A DNA stretch of 64,000 nucleotides from Hysterangium stoloniferum (taxonomy: Eukaryota; Basidiomycota; Agaricomycetes; Hysterangiales; Hysterangiaceae): positions 1 to 64,000 of the forward strand of contig WHVD01000234.1 of assembly GCA_015178975.1 (NCBI GenBank), given 5' to 3'. Both the position numbers and the translations under genes were made by a program. Position 1 is the first letter of the stretch. Every line of letters starts with the position of its first letter. Shown here one piece after another: positions 45,281 through 56,124 of the stretch. The notes below the pieces were generated by a model that was not told the origin of the DNA, made no database searches, and was given only the letters and a program-made list of their open reading frames with translations.

Positions 45281-45902
45281 ATGCAAGATTATTATACTTC
45301 AACACACCAGCCCCTAAAGTACCACCAAGCACAAGGTCTCCGACCGATGGTCATCCCAGATGTCCTTAGCGGGACGAAGCTGAATCCGACGGGTCGTCCG
45401 CATCAATGCACAACCCCAGGAACCACCGTCGGTATAAAGGACATGGTGAAGGGTTGCATGTCTCAAACAGTCCGTCCTCCAGGGCAAGAACATCTTCGGG
45501 TTGCAGGTGAGTCCCGTCGGCTACACTTATTACACTCTAACTAACATTGACTTCTTAGAAGGACAAAGCGTTTCGAACATAAGTCCTTTACACCTCAACC
45601 CCATTACGAGGGAAAGAGAAAGGCGAGACAAGATAAGGCCTTTAATAATAGAGGAGAACCACCAACACGGTTAGACAAGTACGATTTCGTTTCATTAATT
45701 TTGGCGATTATACTCACATGTTGTCATCTAGGCAAGTGGCGGATGCCTCAGTGTGACAGCACTTGCACCTGACCTGGGGTGGCAACAAGTTGGAAAGCCA
45801 GTCCCGCATGTTCAACTACCCACTGCAACATTCGGCAAAGACACTTGGTGGACCTCTAGCTGCTCGGATGGAACCATTGCCTCGGGTGCGCCTCCACCAT
45901 AA
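45281..45902 (+). CDS. Orphan spliced reading frame
   Basis: First exon 45281-45506 (MQDYYTSTHQPLKYHQAQGL ... HLRVA) ends at a strong GTGAGT donor; an intron with CTAAC-type branch sites ends at TTCTTAG (45558). The next exon joins in phase (EGQSVSNISPLHLNPITRE, then RPLIIEENHQH). After a second intron ending CATCTAG (45731) lies a 57-codon frame to TAA at about 45890 (SGGCLSVTALAPDLGWQQVG, then TFGKDTWWTSSCSDGTIASG). The last junction is out of phase by my reading, so either the g donor is different or a base was lost. I do not recognise the protein. It is not repeated elsewhere in the window. Confidence 0.35.
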
Positions 45903-46319
45903 TGTAACTGATGGCGGAAAGAGAGGTAAGCGGATTAAGCAGGGGCAAGAGGGGGGACAGCGGCGGACGAGTAGTAGTGGCAGAGGCCAGACATACTTCT
46001 TTCTTTTCTTTTCTAGTTCTCCTTCTTCTTCTTTCTTTGGATATTTCTACTTCTTTATTTTCATCAATTTCTCTGGTTCACGGACTACGGGTGTCAATCA
46101 GTTGGTTCTGGCTTGTATCTTTGAGAATGGGGTGCGTTGTTTTATCAACTTTGCCGATATGTTGACCCATTCATTATCGTTCGGCTGTGTCTGTTCTGTG
46201 AGTATTGTGTCTTCGGAGTTTCCTAGCCCGAATACTCGCTGTACAATCACTTGAGACATCACTGAGGTGCTGCGTCGTGCATAATTAAATGTACATCCAT
46301 CTCTTAAACGGTGGTAGTC
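45903..46319. other. Polypyrimidine-rich stretch, no gene
   Basis: 46005-46070 is almost pure C/T. Overlapping open frames here are low-complexity. Confidence 0.4.
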
Positions 46320-46935
46320 AGGAAAGAAATGAAGTATTCTAAACCAATGTGATCTCCTATCCCATTTGGAATCGGATTTAATTCCATCGCACGGCCAGAA
46401 ACCAGTGAGAAAAAAGAAGAAACAACCAAACTGCACTATCGAGAGCTTATTGGAAGTCCCATGGTCGCAGCTGTCGGATCGTGTCCTCATATCGCTTATC
46501 CGGCCAGTAAACTATCTCAGTGTTCATCTAGTCCTGCTCTTGCCCATTGCAATCTCGCCAAATGAATATATGTTTACGACTAGAGAGCAATAATCACGCT
46601 TAGGAGGAAGAAATTGATACTTACAGCGATATTCAGATGGGGATTTTGCAGGGGATACTGAGGACAATCTTTCTTGGAGCGGGACCTTTATCTTGGTCAT
46701 CCAGAAAACAGACTACCGTGGCACTTTCAGAAGCCGTCCGCGAAGTCATGTGAAAACACTTCTTAGAAGAACTCAATATCATACATGAAGAACCGACGGC
46801 TACTTTGGGAGACAATCAAGGAATGATAGTACACTTCTAATCAATGTCCACGGCGCCAAATGAAACCCATCGAAGTCAAATACCACTTTATTCAACATTT
46901 AATTGAAAACGGCACCATACAACTCCATTCGGGGC
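46320..46935 (+). pseudogene. Ty1/copia RT-RNase H relic, plus strand
   Basis: Reads RELIGSPMVAAVGSCPHIAYP-SKLSQ-SSSPALAH in one frame (copia RT end: YRELIGSLxYAxxxxRPDIAYxVSxLSQ), then RNase H pieces with KPIEVKYHFIQHLIENGTIQLH. Several stops. It is inverted relative to the other copies and adjoins an inverted exon 1 of the five-exon family, so an inverted copy of the composite unit once lay here. Confidence 0.65.
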
Positions 46936-47344
46936 CTTTTCCAGTGACTTAGTAGACCAGTGTTAATTGGCAATTTGAACGACATTCAAAGCAGTGTCTC
47001 ACAAACACAGAAAGAGCCTGATGAACCTTGTCAACGGTTCTCTTTCGATTCTCGTGACACGCCTCTTTCTATACCTCACGCTCCCCATGTCCGACCACGA
47101 GGTAGTACTGAGTCACCCTGACCAGGTCGAAATGCTACCCCCATTTATCTCGCCTGCTGCCCTGGAATCTCAACGGATCGCTGGTAGTTCTTTTGATGAT
47201 GAGGCTGATCAATTATTTTTGGACAAATGGCTTCGGAAAACTGCAATTAATTGTCAATGGTGGCGACTTCAGAACGAGAAACTTCGGGGAGCGCAACATG
47301 TACCGGTCCCATTCTCGCAAATACACGAGTATTGTCACGGTTAA
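46936..47344 (+). pseudogene. Inverted exon 1 fragment with new 3' sequence
   Basis: The usual upstream region (46936-47086) precedes the family ATG at 47087. Exon 1 reads MSDHEVVLSHPDQVEMLPPF and ISPAALESQRIA, then at about 47182 switches in frame to unrelated sequence (GSSFDDEADQLFLDKWLRK ... HEYCHG, stop 47342). A fusion frame of 116 codons including upstream sequence is open from 46994. Confidence 0.55.
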
Positions 47345-48136
47345 AACTCTTCTGAGTCATTGTTCTTTAGGACCTCTTGGGATCTTTGTTTCTTCTTGTA
47401 GTTATCCTGTGTCACATCAATTTACTGTGTCATATTCTAGCAGGCTAATCATGATGGAGCACATCTACATGGTTGGAACCTCCTTTCTGTCCTCTCTGCT
47501 CATGTAATCATTCCACGAACTTATCACCTCGTATGTACGCCTCGAAATTATCTCGCTTCTGTTCTGTACTGGCATCACCACTATGAATATAAAGTGAACG
47601 TTCTTTTAAGATCAGACTTCTACAATTATCCTCACCATGCAACAAGCAGCCAACCAAAACGTGAGGTTAGCCCATTCTTTCCAGTAGCGGTAAAGGCAAT
47701 TGATGTTTCCGAGTGTGGCGGCAATCTGATTGCTGAGACAGTTGGAGCAAGGACTTCATAGAAGGTTAGCTTCGACGTTAAAATATCTTTTATTGTGGCC
47801 CTTTCACTCACTTGCATTCACACCATTGGACATTTCCTTGACTTTCACTTGGGTCATGGTCTCAACCGAACCGTTGTTTATATTGTATGGTAACAAAATG
47901 TGGTGGTGTGGGGAAGTACTGTAATACATAGGGAACCTGCGGTTTTATATTTGGTTATGTTTGTTTATTCTTAGACTGACAATCCATCTGGCGTCCCGTC
48001 CAAAGGTTCTGTAGTATTTCACATGGTGATGAGCTGATCCCAACGCTTTGTGGTGCGGATGAGACAGGGTTTCGTATTGGCATTGGAAAGGGGCACAAGG
48101 CAGCGCTGAGCGCCCATACCTACTCAGCTGTAGTAT
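47345..48136. other. No gene seen
   Basis: Unique sequence within this window; short frames only. Confidence 0.4.
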
Positions 48137-48375
48137 TGTAAGGGAGGGAGACTCCCTACACTGCGATCTTGTCATCAATACCTGTGACTTCACGTGTCTA
48201 TTATCATGCATTCGCGTAGATCGTACCACTCGCCTAGATTGTACCATTTTATAAATCGCGCCACTCGTAGTTTTCAAACGTATATAAAGTCTCTCAAGTT
48301 CTCAAAATAGGAGTCAGTTTGTACACACCTTTACCCATTAAGATACTTTGCGCTTAGAGTACAAAGTACCTTACA
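48137..48375. mobile_element. LTR-like segment, 239 bp
   Basis: Begins TGTAAGG and ends CCTTACA (7-bp inverted TG...CA ends), with a TATATAAAG box near 48278. Flanking 5-mers differ, so it may be one LTR of a truncated element rather than a solo LTR. No second copy in the window. Confidence 0.35.
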
Positions 48376-49050
48376 TAGTTATAATGGATGGCAGGGCCCG
48401 GCACGAGTCATAGTTGGATCACAACGTTCCATGTTGACCAAATTTTAGTATGGATCTAATCCGGCATAGTTTTACATTGGTTTGTGTGGGTTGTGCGGCA
48501 TAGTCATGATAAAGCCATAATATTCTTTTCTCGTGTTGGCTAAGAGAATTCACTTGCGGTGGAAATATACAAGTACATGTAGGCCTACACTGACTGCCAT
48601 AACACTTGTCTTTCGCGTTTAGGGACGAACCAAAGATGAAGTCTGCCGCTGAACAAAATAAATGATCGTTGACATACTTACAAAACTATTATCCCCATGG
48701 ACACATAGTTAGTATAAACATTGTCTTGGTCTATTTCCTTCTGCCCATATGTGGGCCTATTGTCATAGGGGATAGGAATAGTGATAATGTGAGAGATATG
48801 AGTAATGATAATATGTGTGGGGTGTGGAAATATGGAAAATAAGGAGAGTAATTAATATGGAAGAACAGGGAAAACATGACATCATTGAAGTCGCTCAGAT
48901 CATGGTGTCCATGCAAATGAAACGGGTGTACAAGTTCTGACAAGGTCAAATTTTATAAACAACACACGATGAGCTGCCAGGCAAATGCACATTGGCAGGA
49001 AAGAGAAGCTGGTGGAATTGATTTTTTCATCTGGCTTCATCATAAACGTG
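48376..49050. repeat. Unassigned sequence and inverted spacer
   Basis: 48740-49040 is the inverted spacer seen at 36360 and 22880. 48376-48740 shows no gene. Confidence 0.4.
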
Positions 49051-49640
49051 TTTACTCCCTAAGTCCTGAGCCAGTCGACTGATCGTGTCTGAGGCATACA
49101 GGCATCAGGCTGACGGCTTTGCATAGAATTCCGCAGCAAGGGTCACACAGCCTGCCACCAGGGTCACGCAGCATGGGCAAGTCTTCTTGCGCATCACCTT
49201 CGATAAGGTATGTCGACGAGTTCAAGGCCATGCCCAAACTCTAAGCCTTGCCAAACCTGCACCATGATGGCCGAACAAGAAAATTCCCAACAGTCCCGTC
49301 GCAGTTACAGCCCCTGCTCATAGTTGACAGAGTCCCAGAAGCTCTTTCATTTTCCCACTGTGTCTTGTCAAAACCCACGCAAGGTCTAGAGAAGGAGACC
49401 AAGAAAGAGATGCAACAGATGTAACAAGACAAGAGGGTACGGGCATGCCATTTACTTTGAATATTTAGAGGAAGCATCACAGTTGCCGCAACTGTCCATG
49501 GATGTCGACAACCAGAAGCTCTCTCACTCGTCACTTCCACTGAAGGGGATCATAGGCCTCTTCAACAGGATCCTGCACACTGTCCTCAAACGCCAAAGCA
49601 ATCAGTCCCAAATGGAAGAAGGCTGAGCTTGATTTGGGAG
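49051..49640 (-). repeat. D/E block, inverted
   Basis: Close copy of 30590-31080, including the E-block frame on the minus strand; the frame open at 49540-49241 reads RELLVVDIHGR-type residues in shifted form. Confidence 0.6.
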
Positions 49641-49649
49641 CTCCCCAGT

Positions 49650-50394
49650 TGGTGCGTCAGGTCGATAGATGTTTTGTCTTCATGGTTTGCCTTTGATTGG
49701 GTTGGCTAATGCTTCACTTCTCCTCCTCGTTTTATTCACAGGACAATGAATGACAACACAACTGAAAAAATTGGACTGAGCTAGAATAGAAGAGGGGCAG
49801 CGGATGCCCAAGACTCAGCCACTGCCCAGCGGGGCTGTAGGGAAACGACTGAGGTTGCACTTCATAGCATCACATACATATATACACGTGTGGGTGAAAA
49901 ATGCGCTCGTACGATGAAGGGCAAATCATAAGCGGGTGGTCTAGTCTGATATACGATCTGGCAGTGTTCCCGCATTTGGGGTATGAGAATTGCCGGTTTT
50001 TGTCACAACAACATTGTTTGCCCCAACACACAGTATTTGTACCTTGTCCGCTAAGACTCACATGAGCTAGTTTCGACTGTGTATAAAAGCGGGACGCAGT
50101 GTGTCTGGTCCCGTAGAAAATAGTGGTGCGATAGCTGTCAAGACGATGAATTCTATGTAAAAGAATTGAAATTGCCTGTGGTGGGAAGAGTCGATCAATG
50201 GGTTTTCTTTCACTGTGGGCTTTCATTGGGTTCATTAATGCGTCCCTTTGCTTCGTTTCCTTAATAGGACAATCAAAGAGAGCATGAACAGTCTCTTGTG
50301 TAGAGTCGAGGTCAAGATAAACACAAAAAAAATGACAATATAGTATGGGTTGGCTTAATGTCAATGCAACTACATGGCTCAATACGCTTATCAT
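49650..50394 (-). pseudogene. G block, 174-codon frame
   Basis: Minus-strand frame 50394-49870 reads DLDSTQETVHALFDCPIKE, NPMKAHSERKPIDRLF, then a stretch with many small changes relative to 33227-33860. Possible LINE-tail origin as noted there. The TATATA-rich G-block promoter-like segment lies near 49880. Confidence 0.35.
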
Positions 50395-51059
50395 GAAGTA
50401 CTTGTACCAATCAATGTGTCAGTCAGTGAATCACTTCTGCCATGATACGGTTAGTGATAGGTTGGGCATACATGGATTAAATCAGGCATCAGCCCATGGT
50501 TAAAGTACAATCGGTAACCTTTTTTTTCTTTCATTTTGACATCAGTGGAATGACAATAATTCTGAATTATTCATAGAAAAAACTAAGAGTATTTATCTTT
50601 ATTGTTTTAGATGTAATGAAACCATATCGGCCGATACCCTACACAACCTCTATTTGGCCAAAGACACAGAAAGACCAGACGGTTGAGAAACGAAGGATCG
50701 ATTTGGGTCGTGTGTGATCGGTATCGCCTGTTTTAAGCATCGGAAGGATGCTTCTTAATGGCACTTAATCATGGGTGCCTGGGGACCCATGATAGGGAAA
50801 TGCTCAGGGTCGGTCATGGGAGGCCGTGAGCTGTGGTACATGACTCGTGTATGAATGATATTTGAGCCGATTTTTGGACGTGTCGGGGATCAAATCCTGT
50901 ATTTACCCCTGCTTTTTGAATTGTGGTTTTAATATGGAAACATCATGTCTACTTTTAGCTTGGCTTCGAAACAGCTGAAATACATGGCTCAAGTATAATG
51001 ACGAGAAACATGTATTGGTGTTTATATCTGGGAGGCCGAGTAAATTCGTTGACTACCTC
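50395..51059. repeat. Repeat shared with 31840-32580
   Basis: 50560-51060 matches 31840-32580 in direct orientation and is the empty-site version for the poly(A) insert. 50395-50560 has no gene. Confidence 0.6.
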
Positions 51060-51582
51060 ATTCCCACCTCCTCCGCCATACTCACATTACTCCCACAGCA
51101 CCGATGTCCACACTGCCCTGCAAAGATTCTTATCAGTCATCCTTCACCACTATGTCTCAGATACCCAGTTCAAGGTGTTGGATATACTGACCACTATGTC
51201 TATATTACTTGGCTACCAGCTCCTGGATTTCAAGTCCCTTCTTGGCTGCCGTCACAGGATTCTAGCTATTCACACACCTCAAGTTGAACCTGGAGCAGGC
51301 TGCGGGATTATTCAGTTGGCTTCACATGAGTGACATGAAACGCTCCTTGTATTCAGTTTGTTACAGTGATGTGTGAGTGGCGGTGGCTCTTATTTGTTGC
51401 CTGCTATATTGTCACTTACCGGTTGCACTCCTGCTAGACTGCATCCATTCTCAAAAGACAGCCTTGCGACGGTGTTGATGAGCAAGCGATTCGGCGGCAG
51501 ACCCAGCTGCATCGCACACTTGCCATACGCACTGCATGTACACATTGAGGAGATGATCTGTCGTGAGCTCAGGCAATGGTGA
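51060..51582 (+). other. Open segments, no firm gene
   Basis: Frames 50998-51333 and 51373-51582 (SKRFGGRPSCIAHLPYALH, IEEMICRELRQW) abut a GTGAGT donor at 51581. They may be upstream exons of the acidic repeat frame, but phases conflict. Confidence 0.25.
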
Positions 51583-51630
51583 GTGTTATGTGCAGCAATG
51601 AATAGTTATATACTTGACAATGATTTTCTA

Positions 51631-51974
51631 GACATGCTGCGGTGATCGCGGTGCGTGTATTGCCTTGATACACATCGCTCTGGTATTCACGCTGCTCGGT
51701 GCCATCGTGTACTTCGCACACTCTCGTCTTCAAAATGCGCACGTTGAGGATGCCTACACGGCTGATCAGGCATTGGATGTGAATGACGGGAACGTCAATG
51801 GCGCCGATGCGGCTGATTATGAACCCACCGCGGATGACAGGGAACGTCAAGAGCACCGACATGGCTGATTATGCACCCGCTGCTTATGACGGGAACGTCG
51901 AGGGTGACGACGTGGCTGATCACGCACCCACTGTGGATGATGGTAGTGTCGAGGTCACCGATGCAGATCCGTAA
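51631..51974 (+). pseudogene. Membrane protein frame with acidic 17-residue repeats, frameshifted
   Basis: After an acceptor TTTTCTAG (51630) the frame reads CCGDRGACIALIHIALVFTL and LLGAIVYFAHSR, one hydrophobic helix, then HVEDAYTADQALDVNDGNV. A 51-bp unit follows about 3.3 times (DDGNV-x-ADxADYxPTxD type, strongly acidic). An extra A near 51837 shifts the frame after the first repeat; the remaining repeats are open in the next frame to the stop at 51974. It would be a single-pass membrane protein with an acidic repetitive tail. Not recognised. Confidence 0.4.
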
Positions 51975-52673
51975 CATCGAGGGCATCAACGCCACTCCCC
52001 AGGATTCCCATCTGCCCGTCTGAAATTGGACAACATGATCTAGCAAGGGTGCAGCCTATAAGCTGAAGCCAAGTCCTACCGGATATCCCACAGGTTTCTC
52101 CGGAGACCCGCCCTGTACGTATCCTAACAATAACATACCAAATCCAGTAATGATGAAACAAAACTAGCAAAACATGAAATGGGATAAGCAAACACCAAAT
52201 TTGGTGTTAGGAGCAGGACAGAATGGAGCAGAGTCCGAATCATGACAAATCATAAACCATAACGGGAAATGGAGTGGGAGTGGAGTCCGAATTGTGACAG
52301 GTTATTTGACTAAAATGGGAACGGGGCTCAGTTAGAGGGATGACGGGTTTTCCAAGTGGGGTCTAGTGACTGATGCATGGGACGAGGTCGGACATAGGCA
52401 GGGACGGAGTCTGGTGGGTATTCCAATGACTGATACACGACGTAATGAAGTTGACTGTGGACAAGTCTGATGTACGGGGCCCGGCGGGAATTCCAGTAAA
52501 CTGACAATTGGTGTGCATAGGGCGTGGGTGTGTATAAGTTGGTGCCCAGAGTCCAGCAGGAATTTTGGTCATAACAATTTGTGTCAATTGCACTACTTAT
52601 TCCTTCTCTTATTTTTCCAGATCTTGTCATTCCTTGTGGGTAGTCCAGAACTTCTGAGACCAAATGTTATCTG
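51975..52673. other. No gene; small LTR relic
   Basis: 52046-52080 matches the GCAGCACATAAGCTGAAGCC region near the ends of LTRs 1-3. 52190-52600 has loosely repeated GAGTCCGAAT and CAGTAACTGAC-like motifs. No gene seen. Confidence 0.35.
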
Positions 52674-53631
52674 TTATCCTTTTTTTTCTCTTGTTGTTCT
52701 GTAGATTTGGGGGAAATCAATGAGGAGGCATATAAATAGTAAATCTTGGTCTCTGTTCTGGCAATATTGCTTCTTTGGTTTATTCATATTCTTCAACTTT
52801 CCTTCATTTCTATAAAGAATAGGAGTTCCTGGTGAAACCACATACTCATGAAACACACCATCCTGAAAAAATGTCCACATGTGTTTTGGTAGTTTTGATG
52901 CATATACCATCACTCAGACTCCTTCAGTAATCATACAGATTCCCCTTTCAGCAATACCTTTCTGTTCTTGAATATAGGGAATGCTCATAAATAGCATTAT
53001 TCCTTTAGACCTGAAGTAACTCATTAATTCCAAATTAACAAACTTGGTTCCATTGTCTGCCATGACACTCCAAACATTATTGATATGCAGTGTCTCTAGC
53101 TGGGTTATATTGTTGTAAATTCTGGAAAGACTTCAAGCTTGTTATTCAATGAATTGACCCAGACCACTTGTGTGTAATTGTTGATGATAATGATAAAATA
53201 TCTTTTCCCTTCCAAACCGCACCCACCCATAGTTTCCATAGATCCTGCAAGGTCCACATGAAGTATTTCCCTGATGTGGCTGGCTCGCATTCTCCCTGTC
53301 TTGAATGGGTGTGTTTATGTTGCTTCCCTTTAATACACTCTAAACAGTCAGCAAATTGAATCTTCATCAAGATCCATTTCCTTTGTGAACTGAAATGCAA
53401 GTTATTGAGTAGTAGCTGCATGCAAATGGTCTAAGCACTGATGCCACCTCATGATATTGCATACTGATTGAGCTGAAAATGCAATCAGAACTTCTTCAAG
53501 TTGTTTTTCCAATTCTTCATCCAAAAAGATAGAATAGCTGCAAGTAATGTCATAGGTGGAAACTGTATGTATATTAAAGGGATAGACATTTCCCCTTTTA
53601 AAAGTTTTGATCATACAATAGTACAACCTTG
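52674..53631 (-). pseudogene. Ty1/copia integrase region
   Basis: Minus strand: a gag-pre-integrase part (NIMRWHQCLDHLHAATTQ, then CLECIKGKQHKHTHS) is followed by an integrase core: VDLAGSMETMGG with the first Asp, MADNGTKFVN with the second, and IPYIQEQKGIAERG with the catalytic Glu, then ASKLPKHMW. A TGA falls shortly after the Glu and a stop precedes CLECIKG. This is the integrase missing from the copia relics at 6-7 and 23-24 kb. It is truncated downstream, without RT. An LTR is inserted at its upstream side (53637). Confidence 0.75.
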
Positions 53632-53636
53632 AGGTC

Positions 53637-54358
53637 TGTTACGACCGTGTCGCAACCCTATCGGTCCCGAGGTTATCGCCACTTGTCAACGTTTCAAGTC
53701 ATCCTCTCGGAAACCATCGGCCCCGAAGCTGATGAATGTTTTCGCGAAGATCAAACTCCGTTTACGCCCACGTCAAAATAACTCGTATTGTCTGGTCAAA
53801 CTTTGATACATCCCCTTTATTATGTTGATCCGTCCAATCTTATGTTTTGCATATGTCTATCTATATTTGTAGTCCTTGAACTATTTCCTTTTATTGTAAT
53901 CCTGCTCTCAGTTATCATCGGCCTCCGAACTAATCATAAACTTCCCGTTCCTAGTCAAGCTTATTGTTAATACCGTGTTCCACCCTTCTCCCCATTAGTA
54001 TTTTCCAGACACCTGTTACTTGTATATGAACCCGCTATAGTTGTAGTCACTAGGAAATCAGAATATCAACTCAGAATACCTTCATACGCCTGTATCAGTC
54101 TCATACTAAGAATCCCCCCATCCGCCTTCACGTGCGCTCGCCCACTCCCGGCCCCGACCCCTTGGCCCGACGCTCGACTTGTCCTTCGATTCCGATCGGT
54201 ATCATGCCGAAAGGTACTCATTAGGATTAGTCTTCGCCCGCCTGAAATTTAAGGACATCCTACAGATATTTGCGAGGGTGCAGCACATAAGCTGAAGCCA
54301 AGTCCTTCCGATCGGTCCCTGTCGGCCACCGACATTAGTCAGTTTTCAGTTCTTAACA
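53637..54358. mobile_element. Solo LTR 2
   Basis: 722 bp, TGTTACGACCGTGTCGCAAC to CAGTTCTTAACA, flanked by the 5-bp duplication AGGTC (53632-53636 and 54359-54363). Very similar to LTR 3 and the short form of LTR 1. It splits a copia relic, so it is younger than that element. Confidence 0.92.
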
Positions 54359-54363
54359 AGGTC

Positions 54364-55500
54364 TAAGACTGTAGATCCATTTGTTAGATTTTGTGGGTTT
54401 GTAATACACTTGACTTGGTTTGGATATAAAGAACATGTTGCAAACATATGAAGTGTATAGTACAACTACCTAGTTTTAAGTACCTACTACCAGTAATACT
54501 ATACCCAGTTACCCATCAATCACATGCTACATTGTTTGCAAACCCAAAAAATCTAATACCATTCTTGTCCCAAAATGAAACTATAACCATCTTTGAACAA
54601 TTGTGTTGAATTAAGAAGTTGTACTTTAATTTCTGGAGTCCATTCTACATTCAACAGTTGCCAAAATTCAGGGCAATAATCAGCTACCTTGAATTTCAAG
54701 GTCCCAATGTCCTTGGCTTGAATATATGCTCAATTAGCCTCCAAATGTTTCTCATCAGAGTATACATATGCCTTAAAACCATCCAAATATTGTATATTCA
54801 GCACATACTGCCCAGAACTGCTGAATCCAGAAAATAATGTTGCTGGGAGCCATCTTTTCTCAGAAAATATGTAGATTCAATGACTGTAAACATGCCGTAC
54901 TTATTGTGGGGACCTGAATGCATCTCTGCATCTCCTTGGGTCATCCATCAGGAAAGTGGGAAGATCAGTAAGTATGCCATCTATATTATCAAGAGCCAGA
55001 GCTAGCTAGCTCGGCTAGACACGGCTAGACACACTACTTTCATGAGATCCCTATTTACTAGTTGGTATACAAGCTTACTATAGATCTAGGCAGGCTAGGG
55101 AGTCTACATAATGGGTGTAGACATTCCCAAATCCCTGATGTCATTTACCATAATTACTACCCTCGGTTTGCCTTCAATGCCCAACATACTTTAGCGATAG
55201 GCTCTTTTCTTTCAAAGCTCCCAAGCCTCTTCAATTTATAGCTCCTCCGGGTTAGGGGCTCCCAAATCTGCGTGTAGCGGGCAGGTAAGTTCCCCGGTGA
55301 CAAGTTTCCCTTGATTTAATGATTCGAGTACGGTTCATACTTGCATGCTATGTGAAATTTGTTTTTTTTCAGCTTGGGGAAGCCTTTATGAGCACTCCCA
55401 GTACTAATTTAATAATCTTTAATTTTCTCGAGAGTGATCATAATGAATATACAAATTGAACTGGTAAACTAAAACCCGGGGTCAGTTATACATAGGACCG
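54364..55500 (-). pseudogene. 5' part of the split copia relic
   Basis: Continuation of 52674-53631 on the far side of LTR 2. 54890-54960 matches the end of gag in the other copies (GTGGGGACCTGAATGC), and 55130-55500 matches the 5' segments at 7441 and 24481. The middle (54364-54850) should encode protease but I found no clear motif. Confidence 0.5.
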
Positions 55501-56124
55501 GGGCCCATGCTTTCTGCTTCCTTTTTCTCCTCCTCTGGGCTTTTCGCGGATATCTGCCACCATGACAGTGAGATGGAAACCTTTCCTGACCCTCTTCCTG
55601 TGGAAATGTTAGGAAGATTAGGAAAATGAATGTATCCTATGAGTTTGTGCATATGACTGTGTCGGCGCTGTTGGACGTGTTGGACTTTGAGAGATCACCG
55701 TAGGATGATTTAAGTTGACGGTAAGAGGATGACTTTCAGTCAGTCGACGTAAGGACTGAGGAAGACGTCTTCAGAAGAATCACGACAGTCTTGTTCGGCC
55801 GCCATGGTGCAGTGTTTAGCAAGGCTTAGGCTTTGGGAACAGCCTCAACTCGACGACATACCACGTCGAATGTGATGCGAGATAATATTTTCCCAACTAT
55901 AGAAAGAAATGCAAAAGGCTAGTCAAATTCAATAGAGTGAATTCAACGCGTCAACAAAAACGCAAATCCTAAGTGTTTTTTTAGAGAACAAGTGCAAGAA
56001 GGCAAGACTTGAAGTTATAGGAGTAGCAATCTCTTTCTTAAATCATCCTTCGGATATCATACTTTGCGTTACTCTTCGAAGAATATTAAGCTGGGTCGAA
56101 CATCGTTTAGGTAATTAGTACACG
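55501..56124. repeat. E/D remnants and 3' flank of gene copy 7
   Basis: 55510-55980 matches 12380-12728 and 28430-28560. From 55985 the 3' flank of the five-exon gene begins, so its usual poly(A) region has been cut off. Confidence 0.5.
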
